The notes under the pieces: generated by a model
Databases searched by the model: none
What the model saw: only the letters and a program-made list of their open reading frames with translations
What the model was told of the DNA's origin: nothing
Made by a program: the position numbers and the translations under genes
Shown: positions 33,201 to 45,578 of the stretch, in pieces
Numbering within the stretch: position 1 is the first letter of the stretch
How the letters are laid out: the number at the start of each line of letters is the position of its first letter
Source: Ophiosphaerella korrae
Lineage: Eukaryota; Ascomycota; Dothideomycetes; Pleosporales; Phaeosphaeriaceae
Length of the DNA: 64,000 nt
Direction: 5' to 3'
NCBI GenBank assembly: GCA_028456385.1
Contig: JALNQF010000008.1
Coordinates: 1-64,000 of the forward strand

Positions 33201-35168
33201 ATGGATGACCAGAAGAAGAAGCCCACCTGGGGCATCACCGCCGCCATATCCGATGCGCCTCCCACCGCGGCCGACAACAAGCTCAACGATGACCTCATCG
33301 AAACATTGACGAGCGAAAACGTCTTCGAAACTCCCGAGGGCAACAAGCGGCGAGAAGAAGTGCTGGCGCACGTGCAGAAGGTGGTCGAGGAGTTTGTCCG
33401 CAGGACTGGCAAGCTCAAGGGGGTCAAGCAATCCGTGCTGGACGCTGCAGGCGGCAAGATCTTCTTCTTTGGCAGCTACGCCCTCGGAGTCCATGGCCCA
33501 ACCTCGGACATCGACACGCTCGTTACGGTGCCCAAGCATGTCTTCATCGAAGACTTCTTTAGAGAGTTCCCCTCCGTCTTCCGAGAGCTTTCCAACGCCG
33601 ACGACATTACCGAACTCGTCCCCGTCGAGGATGCTTTTGTGCCCATCATCAAGATGGAATACCGAGGCGTCAGCCTGGACGTGCTCTTTGCTTCCTTGCC
33701 CACTGTGTCTTCGGTCCCCAAGGAAATGGAGACTGTCGACAAATCCATATTGCGCCATTTGGACGAGACAACCATTCGAAGTGTCAATGGCACCCGTGTG
33801 GTCAAAGAGTTGCTCGCCTCGGTGCCCCAACGCCGCCACTTCCGATATGCGTTGCGCGCCGTCAAGCTCTGGGCGAATCGTCGCGGCATATACGGAGCAG
33901 TCTTTGGCTATCCTGGTGGAATTGCTTGGGCTATCATGGTCGCTCGTATTTGCCAACTCTATCCCATGGCTTGTGGTGCCACTATTCTCGCCAAGTTCTT
34001 CAATCTCATGCACAAGTGGAACTGGCCGCGTCCTGTCATGCTGAAAGATCATGAGCTGCCCGAGTATAGCCTTCGTGTGTGGAATCCTGCCGTAAGCTAA
34101 CCCCCCCCCCCCCCCCTTTTGGATTTCCCTAGCTCATCCTGTTAGGTCTATAGCGGAGATGCCCGTCATCTCATGCCCGTCATCACACCTGCGTTCCCCG
34201 CCATGTGTTCCACTCACACGATAACAACGTCAACCAAGCAGATAATGATGGAGGAGTTTGTGCGAGCCGACGGTATCGTACGTGATGTCTTCGCAGGTCA
34301 CAAATCCTGGAACACCTTGTTCGACCGCCACTCTTTCTTCACAAAGGACCACAAATACTACCTCAGCGTGATTGCTGCAAGTCGCACCAAAGAAGCTGAT
34401 CTCACCTTCCACGGACTGGTGCAGTCGAAAGTCCGTATCCTTGTCCAAGGCATCGATGAAGGACAGACCGGCATTGATGTTGCTCGTCCGTTTACTGAGG
34501 GCTTGGAGCGTGTCCATAGATGCAAAAATGAAGACCAGGTGGATGCAGTCTCTAAAGGTAGCCTCGACTACATGATCCCCGCCTCGGAGGTACCTGAGGT
34601 GGGCACTACCGAGGATCACATCATCTACACAACAACTTTCTACATTGGTCTCAGATTGCCACAGGGTATGTTCTTTTCTAATCCTAGTATACTCCTCCAC
34701 CACTAACCATTCCACAGAACGCAGTACCCTCGACATTTCTTATCCAACGAATCAATTCCGCTCCAAGGTCACCGAGTCCAACCTGTACAACGATGCAACC
34801 ATGTCCGTCAAAGTAGTCCACACTCGGAAGTAAGTATATCCTTCATCTATCTCTTTTCATACGCTGACAACCTCAGCACCCAACTCCCCGATGATGTCTT
34901 TGTCGCTGGTGAAGTCCGGCCAAAGAAGCCAGTCAAGGAGAAGAAAAAGAACGGAAAGGGCAGTGCTAAGCGCCAGTTGAATGAGACGGGATTCGACGTG
35001 CGTGCCGACAAACCTAAAACTCCGAGGCATTAACCTGCGCCCCAGGAGTGCTCGCGCTTTCTTACTGACATTTTGCTAATACAGGACAGCGAGCATCGAG
35101 CAGCAAAGCGCAAACGCGATCCTGCCACCAATGGGGTGGCTCCAGTGGTTGCCCCGACGGCGGTATAG
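33201..35168 (+). CDS. PAP1: poly(A) polymerase, nuclear mRNA 3'-end polyadenylation
   Basis: Five exons: 33201-34091, 34146-34665, 34718-34829, 34877-34997 and 35085-35168. Introns are 54, 52, 47 and 87 nt, and all junctions keep phase. The protein is about 575 aa. The nucleotidyltransferase motif FFFGSYALGVHGPTSDIDTL gives G91-S92 and catalytic Asp103 and Asp105, with the third Asp160 in GVSLDVLF. The central domain (KLWANRRGIYGAVFGYPGG) and the C-terminal RNA-binding domain (from HKYYLSVIAAS) follow. The tail is basic (KKKNGKGSAKR and AAKRKRD), as expected for a nuclear signal. Intron 1 contains a run of 16 C directly after a CTAAC branch sequence. Confidence 0.95.
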
Positions 35169-36204
35169 GCTCTCTTTCAGCTAAGCTTGCACATGTTCGC
35201 TATTTCACCTTTCCTATCCTTCATGTAGGAGGACTTACTGGACACTTCGGACATGAGTTTATTCAGTCGCGATTCTACTGCTACGCGCAACCAAAGATGT
35301 GGCTACTTAGTAGACTGCCACCTTGACCGAACCACAGGATTAATACCAACGTACGAAACTCCTGAATATGGACGCCTTCTCGGGTTGGTATCGAGTCGAG
35401 TCGGACCTCTAACAACAAAACCAGGGAAAAAAAAGGAAGAAAAGGACCGCCTGGGCGCGCGTCCTAAAAAGAAAAACACAAAAAGGTTTGAACACCTCTC
35501 TTCACGGCGTCACAACTTCTTCACTTCTCCGTTTCTTTGCATCACACTGCATCCCCTAGTCCAATCTGGTTGGTGTTCACAGGCGTTTAAAAGAGAATGG
35601 GAGATACATGACATATGTCAGGTCGCGTCGCAAGACATTCAAGTGGATTTGATTGATTTGGGCAGGAGTCCCGTCGTTGGGTATGCGTGCATTGCGCAGG
35701 ATTGTTTCTTTATCAGACTGGGCTGGACGCACTTTGTAATTAGTTTCGAGGCAGACAACAAATTTAACAATTTTGGGGCTTTGGGGCTCCGAGTCATCCA
35801 ATATTTGTTGATATGGCCCCGTTGGTGGGATTGTGTTGGATTTGAGTGGTGTGATGTAAGGTTGACTAGAGGTTATTCATTGCATGTATGACAACTTAGC
35901 AGGAACTGAATATCAGGAAGGGTTTGGTACCAAGCAAGATTCGAGTTGGGAGTAAGTCAAAACATTGCATTTGTGATTGACTATCCATGCATTTGCCATC
36001 CAGGAAAGAAGAGAAATACAAGTTCCCAACCCCTACCCAACAACTCATAATCCCCAACCATACATAAACAAGTGTGTAGGCTTAGCACACTTTATATAGC
36101 ATCAATTACTCGAGGAACGCATGGTACTTGCAGTATCCACAACATACTCCCTCCAAACTGTGGTTTTGGCAATGACAAGTACCCAGGGCCCGAGGTTGGA
36201 CAGC
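35169..36204. other. intergenic between convergent genes
   Basis: About 1 kb. A 212-aa frame (35253-35891, plus) has no recognisable domain, poor start context and low-complexity Lys stretches; I do not call it. No RNA gene was seen. Confidence 0.45.
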
Positions 36205-37310
36205 TTACTTGCGACGCTTCTCTCGCTCCATGGCATCCATTTCGCAGATGCGATGCGAGTGGAAAGCGTTCACATACGGGTTATAATCAGAACTCTGGAT
36301 AGCCTTCACCGCTCCGGGCACGGCAGACGCTAATTACAATATTAGCAATGCTCAAAATACAACATGTGGCAAACCATACCAGCAGTATCCCAATCGAAAA
36401 ACTTGTGACACCCTGTGCAAATCATGCTATTGCAGCCGCCATCCTTCTCAATAACTATCTGGCAGTTTGGGCAGCGCTTGCCGTTTTTGGTCTGCATGAA
36501 CTTCAACGTTTCCTTCTCAGAGTCGTTCATCTGGCTGTTGATGCGCAGGGACGCATGTTCCGCGCACGTAATTTTCTTGTGCCAGGGGACGAGGCACATA
36601 GCACACATGCGCACCGCACACGCGTGGCATGCCACATGCGGGAAGCCCGCGGCGGTGGGGTCTGGGAGGCCGATGGCGCCACAGGTGGGGGAAATACAGG
36701 TGATGGGCTTGGGTGACGCATCTTGCTTCCACACCTCGAGCATTTCAAAGTTGTACTTTTCCATTGGCGCGCCGGCAGGCATATATTTCATGATGTGGTC
36801 CCAGGTCCAGTGGTTGCGACAGCCGGGCTCGAGGCAGCCAGTACTGACCTGGCGGGCGCCGAGCTGGTCGATGCGGGCAGACATGGCGTTGCCGAGACAG
36901 GTTTTGCAAACGGGGTTGATGGCTTTGCGGCGGGGGTTGCGGGCAAGATGTATGATGCAATCAAAGGGCACATCGGTAATTCGAGGCCGTCTCCTAGTAG
37001 TTGGAGAGACCCAGCTGGGGAACTGGTCCTTGGGCTGTTCCTCGATGCAGATCCGGCATGTGTAAACCGTGGGCACTCGTGCTGGAGCACGAGACTTGGG
37101 CTTGGGGTCAAGTTTACGTCTGGGTGTCCATGGGTCTGCACCGCGGCGGCGGCGGGGTCTGGGGATTGGCTTGGTAACTCTGTTTGGTGAGGCAGTTGGA
37201 GTAGCAGCGGCGGCGGCAGCCTGAGCTGCAGTGCGCGAGCGCAAGACTCGGGTGACACTGGAAGGCGCCACGGCTTGCGACATTGGTTGTGGCTGACCCC
37301 TAGTGCGCAT
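36205..37310 (-). CDS. RBR-type (RING-IBR-RING) E3 ubiquitin ligase
   Basis: Exon 1 is 37310-36380 and exon 2 is 36329-36205; the 50-nt intron restores FFDWDTA-ASAVPGAVKAIQ. The protein is about 351 aa. It starts with an Ala/Arg/Pro-rich basic region (1-85). RING1 begins at CRICIEEQPKDQF. The IBR covers CISPTCGAIGLPDP to CAMCLVPWHKKITC. RING2 reads CPNCQIVIEKDGGCNSMIC, where the Cys of GGCNSM is the expected thioester Cys. RBR ligases take ubiquitin from E2 onto this Cys before transfer to substrate. The C-terminus HRICEMDAMERE is charged. Target unknown. Confidence 0.87.
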
Positions 37311-37894
37311 GGTGATGTATGGATGAAGTGAAGGTGGGATGTAAGGAAAAGATGTGGGGAAAAGAATGAAAGGTTAGCTGGGCTGGGTTAAAGTGTTGAA
37401 ACGAATAGGCTGCGAGCTAAACGCGAGCAGAATGTGGAAGTAGCAAACGGACGGCAGCCTTGTCTAAGGCGTTCCTCGAAAGACACAGTAGTGACTCACG
37501 GGCTGTCTAAAGTTGATGTGCTGGGACAGCAGCTCCAGAATCCGGAGGCTCTGCACTAGGCTGGCCATTCACAGAGTGTTCAGCAATGGCATCGAGTCTG
37601 GCAATTAGCATGTGCCCCAGGCTGCAGTGTTTAGTGTGCATGGTGTATCGCCCGGTGGCGTATACGCGATTGTTCTATTGGGCCAAAATCAGCAAACGAT
37701 ATCTCAGTGTCTCGCTGCTGGTGATGCCTGGAGACGTGTGGGATGCTGCCGGCGCTAGTTAGGATGGCACTGTCCGCGACTCCCAGCCAATCATGACGCA
37801 AGCAAGTCCGCTCACTTTTTTTCTGCCCTCGTCGCCAAATCTTGGCTCAACGACATCGCCCATCCACTCGCAAAGTTCATCCACGCTCTGCATC
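37311..37894. promoter_or_regulatory. shared divergent promoter region of RBR ligase and DRS1
   Basis: 585 bp between two divergently transcribed start codons. No specific factor site was recognised. The DRS1 frame is open upstream to 37793, but the residues before [11 protein letters not shown] are unlike the family. Confidence 0.5.
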
Positions 37895-40368
37895 ATGGCG
37901 CCAAAACTCGACGATGATTTTATTTTCACCATTTCAGACCACGATGATGTCTCCGATGACGGTGGCGCCGATGATGCGGCCGCCGCTGCCAAACTCTCCG
38001 GGCGAGGAAAAAAGAGAAAGCACGCCGAAGACCCTGATCTGAACGTGAAGCCAAAGGAGGTGCCGGCAAAAAAGGCGAAGAAAGAGAAGAAGAAGAAGAA
38101 GAAGGGAAAGAAGGGAAAGCAGGCTGAGCCTGAACCTGCAACCGAAAACGACGAAAGTGATCTAGAAATTGCCCAGCCAGGTGAGGACGCCGAAGAGAAC
38201 GACGACATCGCGAGCGACTTCGAGTTCGCTGTTGGAGATATCGATGCTGGATTTGTACAAGACTTTGACGGCTGGGGCAATGACCAGGGCACCGTGGGCC
38301 GCGAACAAACTGCCGAGAAGAAGAGCAATGCGGTGGATGTCGACGATATCATTGAGCGCCGGCGACTGAAAAAAAAAGCCCAGAAAGAGGCCGTGGCAGA
38401 TTCCGCTGGCGACTCGGATGAGTGTGATTTTGAAGGCTTTGGTGAGGATGATGAGCTGCTTGCCGAGGACGGCTTCGGCATGGGCGCAGAGAGTGACTCG
38501 GACGAGGAAGCGGATGAGGACGAAGAGAATGAATCTGTCAAGGATCCAGGGGGCGAGGATGAGGCTTCTGATGGCGATGATGCAGTTGCCCCATCTGTAC
38601 CCCACCCAATGGACACAGAGGATACAGACTCGGAAGTCGACCCAAGCGACGAGGAAGATGCTGCTGAAGCAAAGAAAGCTGCCGATTTCTTTGCATCGGA
38701 GGATAGTGTGTCCGTGAAGAAGAAGAGGGGTTCCAAGGGAGCAAGTTCATTCCAGTCTATGTCGCTTTCGCGCCCGATTCAAAAAGGTCTTGCAGCAGTC
38801 GGCTTCACCGAGCCAACACCAATCCAAGCGAAAACTATTCCCATTGCCATGCAGGGTAAAGACGTTGTAGGAGGCGCTGAAACCGGTTCCGGTAAAACGG
38901 CTGCCTTCCTCATCCCCATCCTCGAACGTCTCCTGTACCGGCCGAAGAAGGTTCCCACTACACGTGTAGCTATCTTCATGCCTACTCGTGAGTTGGCTGT
39001 GCAGTGTTTCAATGTCGCCACGAAGCTTGCATCTTTTACGGACATCACATTTGCCCTCCTGGCCGGTGGTTTCTCATCACGTGATCAGGAAGCGATGCTC
39101 AGGACTAGACCCGATGTAGTCATCGCCACGCCAGGTCGTTTCATCGATCATATGCACAATACAGCTGCATTCCAGGTCGAACATCTTGAGATTCTGGTTC
39201 TTGATGAGGCTGACCGGATGCTCGAGGAAGGATTCGAAAGTCAGCTGAACGAAATCCTGACTACTATTCCCAAGTCGCGCCAGACTATGCTCTTCTCTGC
39301 AACAATGACTAGCACGGTTGATAGACTGATTCGCATTGGCATGGACAAACCGGTGCGACTTATGGTTGACGCCAAAAAGCAGACTGTTGCTGGTCTGACG
39401 CAGGAATTCATAAGATTGAGAATGGGCAAGGAGGACAAACGACTCGCATATCTTATGTACATGTGCGAGAAGATTTACACGGAACGAGTTATCATCTTTT
39501 TCAGACAGAAGAAGGAGGCTCATAGAGTGCGTGTGGTCTTTGCTCTATGCGGATTGAAAGCGAGCGAGCTCCATGGCAACATGAGCCAGGAACAGGTAAG
39601 ATGTGTCTTACAATATCATGAATTAATCATACTAACACTTGATAGCGTATTCAATCCGTGGAGTCGTTCCGATCAGGAAAGTCATCATACTTACTTGCTA
39701 CCGATGTCGCGTCGCGTGGTCTCGATATCAAGAACGTTTCAACAGTCATCAACTACGAAGCGCCCCAAACTCACGAGATCTATCTCCATCGTGTGGGTCG
39801 TACTGCTCGTGCGGGACGAAGCGGTCGTGCATGTACTCTTGCTGCTGAGCCTGACCGCAAAATTGTCAAGCAAGCTGTAAAGGCGTCCCGAGAGCAGGGC
39901 GCCAAAGTCGTCAGTCGACAAGTTCCTGCTGAGGAAACAGAGCGATGGATGGAAAAGATTCGTGGTCTGGCAGATGAGATTGAAGAGGTGCTCAAGGAAG
40001 AAAAGGAAGAGCGAACCCTTAGCATCACGGAACGCGACCTCAAGCGTGGAATCAATATGATTGAACATGAGGATGAAATTAACTCCCGGCCAAGGCGTGT
40101 GTGGTTTGAGTCGGAAAAGGACAAGATGGCTGAGCGAGAGAAGGGGGCAGCAGCACTAAATGGTCCTGCTGGTGGGTCTGTCAAACAAAAGAAGAAGAAG
40201 TTAAGCGGCAAGGACAAGAAGAAGCTAGAGGCGAAGGACGAAAGGAATGAAGGGAAGATATGGAAGAAGGCCAAGGAGGATAGAGGGATGGATACTAAAA
40301 AAGCGAAGGAGAAGAATGCGCTGGCGAAGAAGAAGTCCAAGAAGATCCACAAGATCACCAGGAGATAG
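37895..40368 (+). CDS. DRS1: Drs1/DDX27-type DEAD-box RNA helicase (60S ribosome biogenesis)
   Basis: Two exons, 37895-39595 and 39646-40368, with a 50-nt intron joining NMSQEQ to [12 protein letters not shown]. The product is 807 aa. The start [15 protein letters not shown] matches the conserved Drs1 N-terminus. A long acidic and Lys-rich region (to about 285) precedes the helicase core. The core shows motif [12 protein letters not shown] (K334), PTRELA, TPGR, motif II DEAD (D437), motif III SAT (468-470) and motif [13 protein letters not shown]. The C-terminus is strongly basic ([17 protein letters not shown]), suiting a nucleolar protein. The family enzyme is needed for 27S pre-rRNA processing and large-subunit assembly. 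Confidence 0.94.
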
Positions 40369-42006
40369 CTGCTCGGTATTAATATCGATTACTTTATATC
40401 CGTGTTCACTTGCTGGAGCTCCTGCTAGGCGGACGATGAAGCTGGCATGACTGGGGCCACCGACATGAGACCCCTTTTTTGTCTAGGTCGCATAGCCTGA
40501 AGCTGACGGCGGCCGGATTGGTGAGGTGACAGTTGCCAGTTCTTGAGAGCGTTTCCAGGCAACGTCTTGTTAATTTATGCTACCATCTTCTATTGCTACC
40601 CCATGAGGCTTCGGCCGAATAAATACATTTACTCCTTACCTAATTCATTATCTGAGTTTACCCACTCTATACTCAGTTAGGTGACAGTTATTGCGTCAGT
40701 AGCAGAAACCACTGGAACAAATACCTAGCCCCACGATCTGATATGTTGCTGACGTGGAGGAAAGTGCAAATAGAGTAGAATGGGGCTACGAACCACGATT
40801 CCTAGGACTAACTATCCTCTCGAAAGCAATGAAGCGGCAAACTCCGTTCGTTAATCAATTCATCAAACATCAGACAATGGTATTTTACCATTGACTTGGT
40901 AGCGGGCTCACACGCTGAGCGCGCATCACTTTGAGAGCTGCAGCTCGGGTGTCAATGGCTCCGTAGTCGCCCCAGGTTCAGATGTAGCACGAAAATATTT
41001 GTCAAGGAGTAGGAATCGCTCTTCCCACAACACACCCAGAGAACTGTCAGAAGCTCGAGGACAAGCACGGTGGTAAATGTCTGGCTGGAAGGTGGCTGCC
41101 ATATAATAGTTCACGATTGCGGAACAGTATAGACTACTTTTTGAAAAGACGGAAAAACTTATGTTTCCAGCTGACGACGAGGTGCATAATTAACAGTTGT
41201 AGCGACATCCTGCTCCGCTAAAGCCGGTGCGATATATACGCTAAGCTTCTATTGGTCAAGTGCGTTCATCTGGTCCGCACTTTCCCTTCGCCTTCGCACA
41301 GGAAGCCGGTATGACGCGTATGGATGCACTATCCTATTGAATTCCTCCCATGTCCTCAAATTTAAATTGCATCAGACCTGTTCGCCGCTGCGCACCCGCC
41401 TCTATCCAAGCTTTCACAAGCTTTCGCAAGCCTCTGCCCTAAACGGGACGGACCGATTTGTTTCGCCCCTAGGCCTGCGACACGAAATTCCCCCATCAAG
41501 TCTCACCTCCGTCTCTGGTATTATTAGGGATCCGTTTGATAACCCCGTAAGCGAACAAGAATAGAGGGGCTGATCTCCGCATAGAAACGAAACCCCAGGA
41601 GTACAGGGTGTTGGTACGTTGGGTTGGTTGCCCGGGGCGTAGATAAAGTATAAATCTCTACCAATCGGAACATCGGGTTCAGAAGACCTCACTGTCATCA
41701 TTGGATGCAAATGACATTCACTCTACAGGGATCAAGTTTGACGAAGCCGCGCGCAGCTCCGTTAGCTCGTTCCAATTAATTGTGCCGTTGTGAACAGGGT
41801 GGCGACATAGATATAAGATGAGGTGGAATATGCAGCAAAGATTTTCAGTAACATACATCTCATTATTAACTTCACTTTTTAATACTTCAACTCACCTGGT
41901 GTGGGCTGCTGTCTTCTGCGGTTTTATTCTGCTCATTACATTCTCTTGTTCACTTGCCTCCATCTTGTTTTAAAATTTGCTTACTCGTCAACCACCACCC
42001 ACCAAA
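40369..42006. other. intergenic, no gene seen
   Basis: 1.6 kb between DRS1 and the small secreted protein gene. Short frames (40926-41114 minus, 41337-41564 plus) show no domain. The last ~200 bp (TATA-like ATATAAG near 41811) are the likely promoter of the secreted-protein gene. Confidence 0.45.
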
Positions 42007-42560
42007 ATGAAGACTTTTGTATTCATGTGTCTTATCGCTGCGGCTTTGGCTGCTCCAGCCCAACAAGCTGCAGGTGCCAAGTGCACTGAGGCTCAGACCC
42101 AACTCGAAAAGGGCATTCAGCAAAATCTTGACATACAAGCTCAAGAGCTCAAGGGGTACGTGTGTTCCCATGTATTGATCTAAAGGTCGTACAGGGCAAG
42201 AGAACTCCGTTAACATATTCCCGCCACAGTGTTCAAACTCTGCAGACCATGGTTCAGGGAGGAAAGGCGAACGCGGCGGACTTCCAAAAGGAACAGAAGT
42301 CTGTGTTGGATATTCAACAGCAGGGCATCAATGCCCGCATTGAGAACCAGAAACTCGCCGAGGAAATCAAGAGCCCCGCTGCTGATGGACTGGCTGTTGT
42401 TGCTAGAGCTCAAGTCAAGGAGATGACTCAAGTACAGGGTTTGAAAGATACTGCAGCAGATGCAAATACCCTCATACAGCTGGTGCAGGAGGTTCAGGAT
42501 GGCACGAAACAGAATGAGATGAATTTGGCAGCTGCAAAATCGCAAAAGTGTGCAAAATAG
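42007..42560 (+). CDS. small secreted protein with two cysteines (candidate effector or surface protein)
   Basis: Two exons, 42007-42155 and 42230-42560. The 74-nt intron (CGTTAAC branch) restores QELKG-VQTLQTMVQ. The protein is about 159 aa. The start MKTFVFMCLIAAALAAPA, with AAAATG context, gives a clear signal peptide of about 16 residues. The mature part is about 140 aa, Gln/Ala/Lys-rich and probably largely helical (EKGIQQNLDIQAQELKG, NQKLAEEIKSPAADGLAVV). It has one Cys near each end (AKC and QKCAK), able to form a single disulfide. I recall similar small proteins in Pleosporales but no defined function. No membrane anchor or GPI signal was seen. Confidence 0.72.
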
Positions 42561-43160
42561 ACTGTGGAGTCTTTTGACTGGGAGGGCGTTTGCGTGCTCA
42601 TTTAGGTTGAGAACTTGTGCTTGATACAGCTAGTTTTGCGCCTTACAAGCACATCTATGGCAATGAACTCAAATAGACGGGCTCACAACTCTTCTCAATA
42701 GTCCGAGATAGCCTTTTTACTTTTAGCCTCGAAAACAGACCTGTAATATAACTAGACTTTCAAGAGATTGGATACCCCATACTTTACAAGATCTAGAGAC
42801 TGTGCTTTCAAAGCTCCATTTACTACTTCGTACACTAACGCCAGCTACACAATCAAACACCATGTATAATCCAGACACCAAGGAAACCGTGCGAGATAGA
42901 GCTCGGTAATGATAACCCCTTGTTGTAAACAGAGAAGCATGTATCGAGAGTTCCCTATTCATCCTCTTCCATAGACTACCACTCATCTTAATAGTGTCAT
43001 GATTTTACTTGGTCTTGAATTATAATTAAAACGCTAGAAAGTAGCAGAATTTCAGAACCAAGTGGAGCGCGACGTTGCTTTATGATAGACCCACATAATC
43101 GCCTCAAAAGCTGTAAAGGCCAAAAGCCAGGAATCATTCCTTCACTCACTACCGTACGTA
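42561..43160. other. intergenic between convergent genes
   Basis: AT-rich 3' flanks. No supported feature. Confidence 0.5.
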
Positions 43161-44126
43161 CTACACTATTTCAAAACTCCCGATATCCTTCCATCCCCCT
43201 AGTGTCTTCAAAAATTGAACTATATCCCGAAGCATATTCTCAGAATACCAGTGACCCAAACCATCATACTCTGTCCAATCAACCTTTATATCTACCTCAC
43301 TCAAGAATTCAGCAGCCAGTCTCCCGATCTCACATGGAACCTTCTCATCCTCTATCCCATGTCCCATATAAATTGGGATCGATTGAATGGAAGCCTTTGT
43401 GATGTCCGTACTCTCCTTTGTTTGTATTTGCAGCTCTTCACGTAACCAACCAACAGCCTTCTCAAACTTGGTCTCATCTCCCACGTCTTCATCCTCCCGC
43501 TCAAATAGGTCATCTTGATCATTTGGAAGTACAGAAGGCAAATTGTTATCGACTGTTTGGGTGTCTTGCGCGAAATCATGCATCTCCTCTCGGAATGGAA
43601 GATAGCCACACATACCTACTAACCCGCCAAACGGTTTGCCTTCCCATAGAAGCGCCGCAACAACACTAGCTGCAAACCCTTGGCTAAGCCCCATGAGGAC
43701 AACATTTCCTGCTCCGATAATGTCAATTTCCTTGCTCAATAAGTCGTGCAAGAAAGCACATGTTTCACGGAGACCCCGGACTTGTAAATGCTGCTTAAGT
43801 TCTGGCTCCGTCAGGGACCAACCGTCGAACCATTGGTGCGTGAGGCTGCGATTGAATACGACAGCCCGGCGCAAGGGTGCGGTAGGAAAGACAAACTTGG
43901 TATTTGGAAAGTGATCACGAAACGATCTTGGGGAATCTCCAGATGATCTCAGAACTGGGCTGGCCGCTGTCAAGAGATGCGAGACAGGATGTGTGAGAAA
44001 GGGTTCTGCGAATTTTGCAGCAGTAGAGCCGCGGCCGTGAAGGATTATAAGAGTCGTTTTATGGGTTCGCAGAGGCGATAATGTAAAGGGTTCGGGATGG
44101 GCTGGCGGTTGGGATTTGGGAGACAT
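43161..44126 (-). CDS. acyl-protein thioesterase/carboxylesterase-like alpha/beta hydrolase
   Basis: A single-exon gene for 321 aa. The fold elements are the HGRGS oxyanion segment (TTLIILHGRGSTAAKF), the nucleophile elbow GLSQG with Ser, the acid near HGIEDEKVP and the final His in GLGHWYS. Together these match the phospholipase/carboxylesterase (APT1-like) family. It is longer than classical APT1 (about 230 aa). An acidic insert (NDQDDLFEREDEDVGDE) and an insert after the oxyanion strand account for the difference. The substrate is unknown: these enzymes deacylate S-palmitoylated proteins or hydrolyse lysophospholipids and esters. There is no signal peptide. Confidence 0.83.
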   Translation of the reverse strand: MSPKSQPPAHPEPFTLSPLRTHKTTLIILHGRGSTAAKFAEPFLTHPVSHLLTAASPVLRSSGDSPRSFRDHFPNTKFVFPTAPLRRAVVFNRSLTHQWFDGWSLTEPELKQHLQVRGLRETCAFLHDLLSKEIDIIGAGNVVLMGLSQGFAASVVAALLWEGKPFGGLVGMCGYLPFREEMHDFAQDTQTVDNNLPSVLPNDQDDLFEREDEDVGDETKFEKAVGWLREELQIQTKESTDITKASIQSIPIYMGHGIEDEKVPCEIGRLAAEFLSEVDIKVDWTEYDGLGHWYSENMLRDIVQFLKTLGGWKDIGSFEIV

Positions 44127-44515
44127 ACTTCTGAGATTTCTGAGTGGGTTTTAGAAGTCGAGAGAGACCTGGGTGAGTAGAATGGAATACCTATAACAAG
44201 GGTGCCGGGGTCGTCCGTGCACTTTGCGATAGGTGTTTGAACGTTTACCTCGCGTGAATAGGCGTTCCTACCTGGGCCGTGCGTGCCCTATCAAAACGTG
44301 GGGGCGCGGCAAGTTGTTTGACAACAACCAGCTTTGCAAGATACAGGTGTCCATTATACATACCTAAATATTACAAGTATCCTAGGGTATATGGAATTAA
44401 AGAATGCGTTTGGTGAATCGATGGTTACACGCAAGGTAGTTGCTTGAGGTTTTATCTTCTGGTCGAGATATGCTACTATGCTCATTGATGCTACACCATA
44501 GTACGCTTCCCTAGT
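44127..44515. other. intergenic, no gene seen
   Basis: The 5' flank of the hydrolase gene and 3' flank of the serine dehydratase gene. Confidence 0.5.
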
Positions 44516-45578
44516 TTACGTAGATCCAGACCAGTCGCCCAGAGTTTTTGCCGTGATATTGCTTCCTCCGCAAACAATGACAACGATTTTGCTGTGTGGC
44601 TGCAAATTTGGAAGAATCTCCTTGAGCCTGCCTTTATAACATAATGCTAGACTCACGCCGCACGCTGGCTCTACCATGATCCGTTCATCGTCGGCAAAAC
44701 GTACACAACCTTCCTTAGCAATGGAATCTGACAAAACGACGTTGCGAACGGAACTGCGTTGGGCGTAAGCGAAGGCTTGAGATGCAACGGTGCGAGCGCC
44801 TAAGCTTGTTGCAATACTGGTTATCGCGGCCAAAGTTGATAATTTCCCATTCTCGAGAGATAATGCCAATGAATGAGCTCCCTCGGTTTCAACTGCAAGA
44901 ACTTGAAGATTGGGGTGGTTGGCATTCTCAAGTCCTCGCATGATCCCGCAAAACAAACCGCCGCCGCCGACACTGCAAATTACAGCATCTGGAGGTTGGT
45001 TACCAGATCCAAATTGCTCAAAAATCTCTTCGACCAAGGTAGCATTGCCATCCCAAACCTCGCTGGCATCGAAAGGTGGCACATAAATAGCATCTTCGCC
45101 CCTCGCGTTTGCTGTTGGAATAATAATCTCTTTTAAGAAGCTGTCAGCTTCTGCCCAAGAGTCACCGTGCTGAATGACTTCGGATGCACCCGCGGCATGG
45201 ATCCTAGCAATCATGTACTCAGATGTGCTCTTCGGTACAACAATAGTTGCACGCGCTTGAAGCGTGACAGCGGCATGTACACAAGCTAGCCCTGCATTCC
45301 CACCGCTGGAAATGTAGAAGTGAACTACTTTATGTTCATCTTTACTGGCAGATTTAGAGAGATGAGCAAGGAGGAAATTGCCAATACCGCGAGATTTAAA
45401 CGATCCTGAAGGTTGTAAATTCTCGAGTTTTAGATAGACCTGGCTACAACGAATGTCAGAAAGCAACGCTTTAACCAGTCGACTCAACTAACCAGCCAGC
45501 ATGCTTTGAAAGCAATGTAGAATGAATCAGTGGGGTTTTTCTCCAAGGCTGAGATAAATTTTGCTCAGTATGCACCAT
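44516..45578 (-). CDS. L-serine (threonine) dehydratase, PLP fold-type II
   Basis: Two exons: 45578-45493 (MVHTEQNLSQPWRKTPLIHS) and 45443-44516. A 49-nt intron restores AGC-QVYLKLENLQPSGSFK, which is continuous in the family. The protein is 337 aa, the usual length for Cha1/SDS-type enzymes without a regulatory ACT domain. The PLP lysine is Lys45 in SGSFKSRG. The substrate loop is SSGGNAGLA, the phosphate cradle SVGGGGLFCG, and the C-terminal CGGSN contacts the PLP ring. It converts serine to pyruvate and ammonia; serine racemase or threonine dehydratase activity is a possible alternative. Confidence 0.88.

Noticed and set aside
35253..35891. 212-aa plus-strand frame after PAP1
   Set aside because: No domain, poor start context and low-complexity Lys stretches; it lies between two convergent genes and probably covers the PAP1 3' flank.
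37759..38736. 325-aa Ser-rich minus-strand frame
   Set aside because: Antisense shadow of the acidic N-terminal region of DRS1, where Glu/Asp codons read as Ser/Leu on the other strand.
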